Of a stretch of 47,936 bases of DNA, positions 42,394 through 47,936 are shown piece after piece. A program made the position numbers and the translations under genes. The notes under the pieces are model-generated. The model did not search any database. It was not told the origin of the DNA and saw only the letters and a program-made list of their open reading frames with translations. The DNA comes from Flavobacterium sp. Lineage in GTDB: Bacteria > Bacteroidota > Bacteroidia > Flavobacteriales > Flavobacteriaceae. Location: the NCBI RefSeq assembly GCF_027531905.1, contig NZ_JAPZSU010000031.1:1-47936 (forward strand). The letters run 5' to 3'. Within the stretch, counting starts at the first letter, position 1. Every line of letters begins with the position of its first letter.

Positions 42394-43314
42394 ATGTTTG
42401 ATAAACCAGCATTTACAATTGAGCAACAGGTAGCCCAACTACAAGAAAGAGGTTTACAAATAAAGCATCCACGTATTGCCGGAAAGTACCTTATCAACAT
42501 CAGTTATTACAGGCTTGGTGAGTATTGGTATGTAATGCAATCAGATAAGGAAAATCACATTTTTAAGCCCAATAGTAATTTCATGGATGTGATTGCATTA
42601 TATAATTTTGATGCGGAACTACGCCTACTTTTATTTGATGTTATTGAAAAAATCGAAATAAGTTTACGTACTAAATTGATTTATTATCTATCTCTAGAGT
42701 TTGACCCTTGGTGGTTTCAAAACTTTGATTTGTTTGATAATTCTAAAGAATTGGTTAAAACATTGTCCAGTTTAGAAGGAGAAATCGAACGTACTAAAGA
42801 TGTTGCCATAACTAATCATAAAAAAAAGCACAAAGATGACGGCCGATTTCCTCCAGCATGGAAATCACTAGAACAAACCAGTTTTGGTGCTTTATCAAAA
42901 TTATATGGTAATCTAAAAAATTCAGTAAAATCGAAAGATAGTATTGCTAAGGAATTTGGCGCTGTAAATCATACGTTCTTGCCAAGTTGGCTACAGTCTA
43001 TTGCTCAAATTCGTAATTTTTGTGCGCACCATTCAAGACTTTGGAATAGAAATTTACCAAGTACCGTCAAATTATTACCAAAACCACCAAATCCTTGGAT
43101 TGTTGATGAAGAAAATATCCCAAAACAACATGAGTTTAGCAAGTTGTATGTACACATGTGTTTAATGAAGTACATCTTAAATACCATCATACCCAAAAAT
43201 GAATTTACTCAAAAATTAACACTTTTATTTGAAAAATATCCCAATGTGGATCCCAATGCGCTTGGGATGAAACCCAATTGGCAAAACGAACCTTTGTGGA
43301 AAATTAAAGACTAA
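42394..43314 (+). CDS. Abi_2/AbiF-family HEPN abortive-infection protein
   Basis: The 306-residue protein has the Abi_2 (AbiD/AbiF) layout. The N-terminus has IEQQVAQLQERGLQIKHPRIAGKYLINISYYRLGEYWY at about 9-46. The middle carries YNFDAELRLLLFDVIEKIEISLRTKLIYYLS. The HEPN ribonuclease motif R-N-x3-H is seen at about 206-211 in IAQIRNFCAHHSRLWNR. Proteins of this family stop phage growth by killing or arresting the host cell through RNA cleavage. It lies between hsdS (218 bases) and hsdR (9 bases), so hsdR is probably read from the same transcript. The candidate RNA upstream may restrain it. Enzymatic activity is inferred from the motif. Confidence 0.9.
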   Translation: MFDKPAFTIEQQVAQLQERGLQIKHPRIAGKYLINISYYRLGEYWYVMQSDKENHIFKPNSNFMDVIALYNFDAELRLLLFDVIEKIEISLRTKLIYYLSLEFDPWWFQNFDLFDNSKELVKTLSSLEGEIERTKDVAITNHKKKHKDDGRFPPAWKSLEQTSFGALSKLYGNLKNSVKSKDSIAKEFGAVNHTFLPSWLQSIAQIRNFCAHHSRLWNRNLPSTVKLLPKPPNPWIVDEENIPKQHEFSKLYVHMCLMKYILNTIIPKNEFTQKLTLLFEKYPNVDPNALGMKPNWQNEPLWKIKD

Positions 43315-43323
43315 TTACTTACT

Positions 43324-46161
43324 ATGACATCACAATCCGAATTAATTTTAGAACAAAATTTAGTCAATCAGTTAGCCGCTAATGGGTACGATAAAGTAAC
43401 TATCAAGGATGAAAATGATTTACTAGTCAATCTTAAAAAGCAATTAGAAAAACACAATAAAAAAGTGTTTTCGGATAATGATTTTAAGCAAATTCTAAAC
43501 CATCTAACCAAGTCTAACAATGTTTTTGAAAAGGCTTTATTACTTCGCGATAAGTTTGCTTTCAAAAATGATAATAACGAACTGGTTTATGTGGAATTCT
43601 TAAATATGGATTTTTGGTGTCAGAATGAGTACCAAGTAACCAATCAAATCACGGTTGAAGGAACCTATAAAAATCGTTATGATGTAACCATTTTAATTAA
43701 TGGTTTGCCCTTGGTGCAAATCGAATTGAAAAAGACAGGCCTAGAACTGAAAGAAGCCTACAACCAAATCAACCGCTACCAAAAACATTCGTTTTCAGCC
43801 AATACTGGACTATTCAACTATGTGCAGTTATTTGTAATCAGTAACGGAGTAAATACCAAATACTTCAGCAATTTTGGAAACAAAAAACCAGATTATAAAC
43901 AAACCTTTTTTTGGACAGACGAAAACAACAAACGCATTTCTAAACTAGAAGATTTTGCCAATACCTTTTTAGAGAAATGTCATTTGTCTAAAATGATCAC
44001 GAAATATACGGTATTGCACGATTCTGATAAAATGTTGATGGTATTACGTCCGTACCAATTTAATGCCGTAGAACGCATTATTGACAAGGTAAAAAACAGC
44101 AATCACAATGGTTATGTATGGCACACCACAGGTTCAGGTAAAACATTAACTTCGTTTAAAGCCAGCCAAATTTTATCACAATTACCTAAGGTAGATAAAG
44201 TAGTTTTTTGTGTAGACAGACAAGATTTAGATTACCAAACCGCCAAAGAATTCAATGCCTTCAAACCTGATTGTATTGACCCAACTAATAACACGGCCAA
44301 TTTAGTACGTCAGTTTAAAGATGGCAATAGTAAGTTGATTGTTACGACGATTCAAAAATTATACAATGCCATTACCAGAGAACACCATCTTAAAACAATG
44401 GATGATCTCAAAAATAAAAAGATAGTTTTTATTTTTGATGAATGTCACCGCTCGCAATTTGGAGACACGCATAAAAAGATTACCCAATATTTTGAAAACT
44501 ATCAAATGTTTGGGTTTACCGGTACACCCATTTTTGCCGAAAATGCCTTATCAAAAAACAAGCAAAACCAAACCACGGCAAGCTTGTTTGGAGAACAATT
44601 GCATAGTTACGTTATTACCGATGCGATAAAAGATGAAAATGTATTGCGCTTTTCGGTAGAGTATGTTGGTAAATACAAAGAACGTGAGAATTCTCAAAAC
44701 GAAATTGACATTGAAGTAGAAACAATTGATACCCAAGAATTGTTAGAAAGCAATGATCGTATCGAAAAAATTACTAATTATATTATTCAGCAACATCCAA
44801 TAAAAACACAGAACAAAACCTTTACGGCTATGTTTTGTGTGAGTAGTGTCGAAATGTTGATTAAATACTATGATTTGTTCTTGAAATTAAAACAAGAAGG
44901 CAAACATAATTTGAATATTGCCACCATTTTTAGTTTTGGCGCCAATGATAGTATGATTACAGACACCGAAGATTATGACGAAAAAGACTTTAATGAAGTA
45001 GCCGAACCAAAAGAAAGTTACAATGCGTATCACAAGAGGGATAAATTAGAGGAATACATTATTGCCTACAACCAAACGTACGGAACCAATTGGACTACAA
45101 AAGACAGTCAATCCTTTTATAATTATTACAAAGACATAGCACAACGAGTACGTACCAAACAGGTAGATATTTTGTTTGTGGTTAATATGTTTCTCACGGG
45201 ATTTGATAGCAAATCCTTGAATACTTTGTTTGTAGATAAGAATTTAAAGTACCATGGTTTAATTCAAGCATATTCTAGAACCAACAGAATTTTGGGTGAT
45301 AAAAAATCACAAGGAAATATTGTTGTTTTTAGAAATCTGAAGAAAGCCACTGATGATGCTATTGCTTTATTTTCAGATAAAAAGGCCAAAGAAATTATCA
45401 TCTTAAAACCATACGAAAGTTACGTTAAAGAAATTAATGAAGCCTATGCTAATTTAATAGCAATTACCCCAACTTTCGAATCAGTTGATGATTTATATAC
45501 CGAAGATGAAGAACTGGAATTTGTAAAGGCATTTCGTGAAATCATTAGGTTAAAAAACATAATTGCTTCATTTGTAGATTTTAAATTTGATGATATTACT
45601 TTAGGTGAACAAGAATTTGAAAATTATAAATCCAAATACTTAGAGTTATCAGATAAAGGTAAAAAAGAAAAAACCTCCATACTTAACGAAGTCGATTTTG
45701 AACTAGAATTGATTCATCGCGATGATATTACAGTAACCTATATTTTAGGATTGTTAGCCAAGTTAAAGGCAACAAACCCAGCGGAAAAAGAACGCAGACA
45801 AAAGGAAATATTAGATCTTGTGGCGGGTGATGTTAAACTGCGTAGCAAACGAGAATTGATAGAACGTTTCATTGAAGAAAACTTACCGGCACTAGATGAT
45901 ATGTCTATTGAAGAGGGTTATGCGACTTTTATGATTGAAGAGCAAGAGAAAGCCTTTAACCAGTTTGTAACCGATGAAAAATTGAATGCGGATAAACTAA
46001 AAAAACTAACCGAAGATTATTTATTTACCCAACGAATTCCTACCAAACAAGAAGTAGTGGAAGTACTGGAAAATCAACCCTCTATTTTACAAAGAGCAAA
46101 AGTTGGAGATACTATTTTGAGTAAGTTTCTAAATTTTATCGACACGTTTTTTAATGATTAA
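43324..46161 (+). CDS. hsdR: type I restriction enzyme R subunit
   Basis: The 945-residue protein has an N-terminal nuclease domain with the PD-(D/E)xK-type stretch PLVQIELKKTGLELKEAYNQI at about 128-148, a helicase domain with Walker A HTTGSGKT near 267, motif II FDECHRSQFGD near 371, FGFTGTPIF near 397, and motif VI AYSRTNRIL further on, then a C-terminal helical region. It cuts DNA after ATP-driven translocation when the target is unmethylated. It follows the Abi gene by nine bases and may depend on the same promoter. Length fits the family, and the frame is intact. Confidence 0.95.
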   Translation: MTSQSELILEQNLVNQLAANGYDKVTIKDENDLLVNLKKQLEKHNKKVFSDNDFKQILNHLTKSNNVFEKALLLRDKFAFKNDNNELVYVEFLNMDFWCQNEYQVTNQITVEGTYKNRYDVTILINGLPLVQIELKKTGLELKEAYNQINRYQKHSFSANTGLFNYVQLFVISNGVNTKYFSNFGNKKPDYKQTFFWTDENNKRISKLEDFANTFLEKCHLSKMITKYTVLHDSDKMLMVLRPYQFNAVERIIDKVKNSNHNGYVWHTTGSGKTLTSFKASQILSQLPKVDKVVFCVDRQDLDYQTAKEFNAFKPDCIDPTNNTANLVRQFKDGNSKLIVTTIQKLYNAITREHHLKTMDDLKNKKIVFIFDECHRSQFGDTHKKITQYFENYQMFGFTGTPIFAENALSKNKQNQTTASLFGEQLHSYVITDAIKDENVLRFSVEYVGKYKERENSQNEIDIEVETIDTQELLESNDRIEKITNYIIQQHPIKTQNKTFTAMFCVSSVEMLIKYYDLFLKLKQEGKHNLNIATIFSFGANDSMITDTEDYDEKDFNEVAEPKESYNAYHKRDKLEEYIIAYNQTYGTNWTTKDSQSFYNYYKDIAQRVRTKQVDILFVVNMFLTGFDSKSLNTLFVDKNLKYHGLIQAYSRTNRILGDKKSQGNIVVFRNLKKATDDAIALFSDKKAKEIIILKPYESYVKEINEAYANLIAITPTFESVDDLYTEDEELEFVKAFREIIRLKNIIASFVDFKFDDITLGEQEFENYKSKYLELSDKGKKEKTSILNEVDFELELIHRDDITVTYILGLLAKLKATNPAEKERRQKEILDLVAGDVKLRSKRELIERFIEENLPALDDMSIEEGYATFMIEEQEKAFNQFVTDEKLNADKLKKLTEDYLFTQRIPTKQEVVEVLENQPSILQRAKVGDTILSKFLNFIDTFFND

Positions 46162-46252
46162 TAATCTCAGTAAGAAATTGTGAAGGTATCTATAGAAATT
46201 AGAAAATTAAGTGCAAGTATTCAGCAAGAATATAAACTATCAGATTTATGAA

Positions 46253-46366
46253 TCATTTGTCTAAAACTAAAATAAACCTAACTTTCATGTTTTGGTTATA
46301 AAACTCTCCACGAGAATCTGCATTTTTAAACTCTTGCCAAACCTCCAGAGGAACATTTCTATAAAT
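46253..46366 (-). pseudogene. truncated KTSC-domain remnant
   Basis: In the gap after hsdR the minus strand reads without a stop from an open frame upstream of 46400 down to TGA at 46253. It gives IYRNVPLEVWQEFKNADSRG, then EFYNQNMKVRF, the C-terminal half of a KTSC domain (gVP.evw..f..A.SkG..fn..Ir). No ATG precedes it in frame and the first beta-hairpin is missing, so it is a relic or a very short gene with an unusual start. An A/T-rich imperfect hairpin (46367-46411) lies just upstream and breaks the 5' part. Confidence 0.6.
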
Positions 46367-46428
46367 GTTGTTTTTTTGTTTTTGTTTAGTGAGTAAAACA
46401 AAAAAAACAACACAGCGATAATAACTTG

Positions 46429-46650
46429 CTATTCTTTAATTTTAATTTTTACGTACTCAACAGTACCATTAATTTCCTTAGGCTGATAAGTTTCTCCAGT
46501 ATCTTTATTTAGAAGAAACATGCCATTGCTGTAAATTTCATATTTCGACTCCGCACCTCCATTATAAAAATTCAAACATAAAAAAATTACTATTACAACT
46601 AGTAGTACAGTTTTAATCAATTCCAGCATTCTTTCTAATTCTATTTTCAT
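46429..46650 (-). CDS. small single-helix membrane protein
   Basis: A 73-residue protein with a single membrane helix at about residues 12-27 (LIKTVLLVVIVIFLCLNFY) and a short polar C-terminal part (KYEIYSNGMFLLNKDTGETYQ). I do not recognise the family. It lies two bases after the gene for a four-helix membrane protein, so the two form an operon. The position next to a restriction/abortive-infection cluster suggests an accessory role, but nothing in the sequence proves it. Confidence 0.6.
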   Translation of the reverse strand: MKIELERMLELIKTVLLVVIVIFLCLNFYNGGAESKYEIYSNGMFLLNKDTGETYQPKEINGTVEYVKIKIKE

Positions 46651-46652
46651 AT

Positions 46653-47240
46653 TTATCTTTTATTAATTTCATCTAAATCATCTCCCAAATCCAAATTAGC
46701 TAATAAATCCAAAACCTCTAGATCGGTAAGCTCCTTATCTATCAAAATATGGTCCTCATTATTGTTATCAAATCTTAAACTGCTATTTTGTTTTCTTGAA
46801 ATGTCATATTTAGAAATTAAAGGACTAATAACCAATGCAGAAATCATACTTGAAATTAATCCCAAAGCAGGGAAAATCAACAATATAGTTTTAATTTTTG
46901 AAACCTCCCAAAACTGCGTAAATGTAATTGATCCAGTATTATATAAAACGTACAGATAACTTAAAATACCTAACAAACTTGCTATTGCATGAAATCCTAC
47001 TGACAACCAACTATAACCATAAACTTTTTTAAGTAAAAAATTATTAAGTAATGATGGCAACGAAAAAACTACCGTCAATAATCCTATCAAAGTAAAAATT
47101 AAAAAAATAAAAGGAAACCAATCCAATGAGTGAATATAAGCCAGCCCAATTAATATATAAAACGGAATTTCGTCACATACATAATACCATAAAAATGAAG
47201 TTACCGGCAAAAAAATTAAATGTTTCAGTGTATTATTCAT
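46653..47240 (-). CDS. four-helix membrane protein of unknown function
   Basis: The 195-residue product has four clear hydrophobic helices (about 8-30, 42-66, 75-105 and 117-140) and a charged, acidic C-terminal tail of about 45 residues with DHILIDKELTDLEVLDLLANLDLGDDLDEINKR. I do not recognise it. It precedes the 73-residue protein by two bases, and an A/T-rich leader lies upstream. Codon use and low GC are in line with the neighbouring island, so it may be an accessory gene of the defence region. Confidence 0.6.
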   Translation of the reverse strand: MNNTLKHLIFLPVTSFLWYYVCDEIPFYILIGLAYIHSLDWFPFIFLIFTLIGLLTVVFSLPSLLNNFLLKKVYGYSWLSVGFHAIASLLGILSYLYVLYNTGSITFTQFWEVSKIKTILLIFPALGLISSMISALVISPLISKYDISRKQNSSLRFDNNNEDHILIDKELTDLEVLDLLANLDLGDDLDEINKR

Positions 47241-47823
47241 ATTTTATTTTTCAAAATTTAACAAAACTAAGTAAGATTATCAGCTGCCCACTGCGTATTT
47301 ATATCCTGCATTTTTTATGATTTTGAATCTACGATTAAACACTAAAAATCTTATATGCTTTAAATGTAATAAAGATAATAATGCACACGCATTTTTTTGA
47401 GTCTAATAATTCAAAAATCAAACAACAAATCAAGATAGGAACCCAAAGCAACCCGATTTCTTTGTCAGGGAGATTGACTTAGAGAAAAAGTAACTGGAAG
47501 TGTGCTTGCTTTTAATTTTTAATTTTCTTTTAAAAAACTATTGTACTAGAAGATTTTGAAAACAAGTAGTTTTATTTGGTTAAAACATAAAATCTAGAAC
47601 TATTTACAATATGAGAAGTTTATGATGGTGTTCTTCCGTTCGAAATTAAAATAATAAGATTGTGTAAAGTAAAAACTTCGTAGACAGATTCGTGTTGGAG
47701 ATGGTATACAATTTTTTCGGGCGATGGGGGTTCATGGAAAGTCGTTTCCCAAAGGGCAGGGGGGTGTAGTTCGTATAAGTTTGTCCAAATTTTTTGGTAG
47801 TGTCTCACTAACTGTGTAAGTTG

Positions 47824-47885
47824 AAAAGTTATTCTGAAAATTTGAGCTAATTCAAAAAGCTCAAAAATTTTCGGAAATAACTTTT
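47824..47885. repeat. long imperfect hairpin before the last ATG
   Basis: AAAAGTTATT (47824-47833) pairs with AATAACTTTT (47876-47885), and GAAAATTTGAGCT with AGCTCAAAAATTTTC inside, with a two-base bulge. It would form a stem of about 25 bp. Such hairpins near transposase genes often limit expression, but its role here is open. Confidence 0.65.
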
Positions 47886-47903
47886 TAACTTTTTAACCTT
47901 TTA

Positions 47904-47911
47904 TATATTTA
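47904..47911 (+). promoter_or_regulatory. -7-like box TATATTTA before the last ATG
   Basis: TATATTTA differs from TAnnTTTG at one position and lies eight bases before the ATG at 47919, so the transcript would be nearly leaderless. This is a weak signal. Confidence 0.3.
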
Positions 47912-47918
47912 CATAGTT

Positions 47919-47936
47919 ATGATTGACAAAGACGAC
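47919..47936 (+). CDS. start of a gene cut by the window edge, perhaps a transposase
   Basis: Only six codons are visible (MIDKDD). The context (possible element end at about 47797, long hairpin, short leader) fits the first gene of an insertion sequence, possibly IS256-like. The identity cannot be settled from six residues. Confidence 0.35.

Larger units (their letters stand above)
47241..47936. other. intergenic region of about 700 bases, possible insertion sequence end
   Basis: From 47241 to about 47600 I see nothing I can name. A 62-codon frame on the minus strand (47808-47620) begins with GTG; its product LHPPALWETTFHEPPSPEKI looks like a recurring intergenic sequence, not a recognised family. 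From about 47797 the sequence GTGTCTCACTAACTGTGTAAG resembles the left end of an IS256-type element. A long hairpin (47824-47885) and an ATG at 47919 follow. Confidence 0.5.

Noticed and set aside
47620..47808. 62-codon minus-strand frame as a real gene
   Set aside because: It starts with GTG inside what may be an element end and shows no family; kept only as part of the intergenic description.
1..47936. CRISPR array
   Set aside because: No set of short repeats with regular spacers was seen; the repeats found are tandem, paired or palindromic.
39016..47936. Second copy of the tRNA-Leu 3' end as right attachment site
   Set aside because: I looked for GGTTCGAGTCCTATTATCCGC and found no further copy in the window.

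Overview
The window looks like a chromosomal segment of a Flavobacterium-like member of the Bacteroidota. The DNA is AT-rich. Several leaders carry the Bacteroidota -7 promoter element TAnnTTTG, in places with a TTTG or TTG about 18-22 bases upstream. Gene content also fits: a TonB-dependent receptor with an N-terminal carboxypeptidase-like domain, an M56/BlaI pair with a TonB C-terminus, DUF4407, and GTP-independent PckA.

Layout. (1) 1-2023: a 105-bp tandem repeat, a cyclase-family hydrolase, a YjbR-family protein and an HNH/NUMOD4-like protein. (2) 2114-16981, minus strand: a complete-looking exopolysaccharide (EPS) locus with Wza-like export lipoprotein, Wzz/Wzc-like co-polymerase with a degenerate kinase domain, flippase, polymerase/ligase, four glycosyltransferases, a hexapeptide acyltransferase, a three-domain kinase/nucleotidyltransferase/P-loop kinase protein and a WecA-like initiating transferase. 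(3) 16547-23429, minus strand: a phosphorelay made of an NtrC-type regulator, a FIST sensor, a hybrid histidine kinase with Hpt, and a single-domain response regulator that is the first gene of the EPS operon. Three transcription units of the locus start with the same leader: TTCCA-N5-TGGAA followed by exactly seven A, 95-98 bases from the start codon, then a hairpin, then TTTTGGC. (4) 23679-25524: a bacterial PH/SHOCT protein and a DUF4407 membrane protein. (5) 25795-30713: TonB-dependent receptor, metallophosphoesterase and beta-propeller phytase, probably for phytate or organic phosphate, preceded by 11-bp-phased TGTTATG repeats that look like a Pho box. (6) 30804-38826: pckA, DUF423, a saccharopine dehydrogenase-like gene, a BlaI/M56/lipoprotein operon with a visible BlaI operator, and an M20 dipeptidase. 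(7) 38934-39015: tRNA-Leu(UAG). (8) 39361-47240: a defence island with a type I restriction-modification system in which an Abi_2/AbiF-type HEPN gene, preceded by a candidate structured RNA with its own -7 box, sits between hsdS and hsdR; then small membrane proteins and a KTSC-domain remnant. (9) 47241-47936: mostly non-coding, ending in what may be the left end of an insertion sequence.

How the parts work together. The FIST protein, hybrid kinase and NtrC regulator probably sense a cue and pass phosphate to regulators that control EPS synthesis through the shared leader element; this link is inference. The phytase cluster would import and dephosphorylate organic phosphate when phosphate is scarce. 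The RM/Abi cluster is a layered anti-phage module. The strongest candidates for an undescribed system are the AbiF-like gene with its RNA inside the hsd operon, the repeated EPS leader, and the Pho-box-like array.
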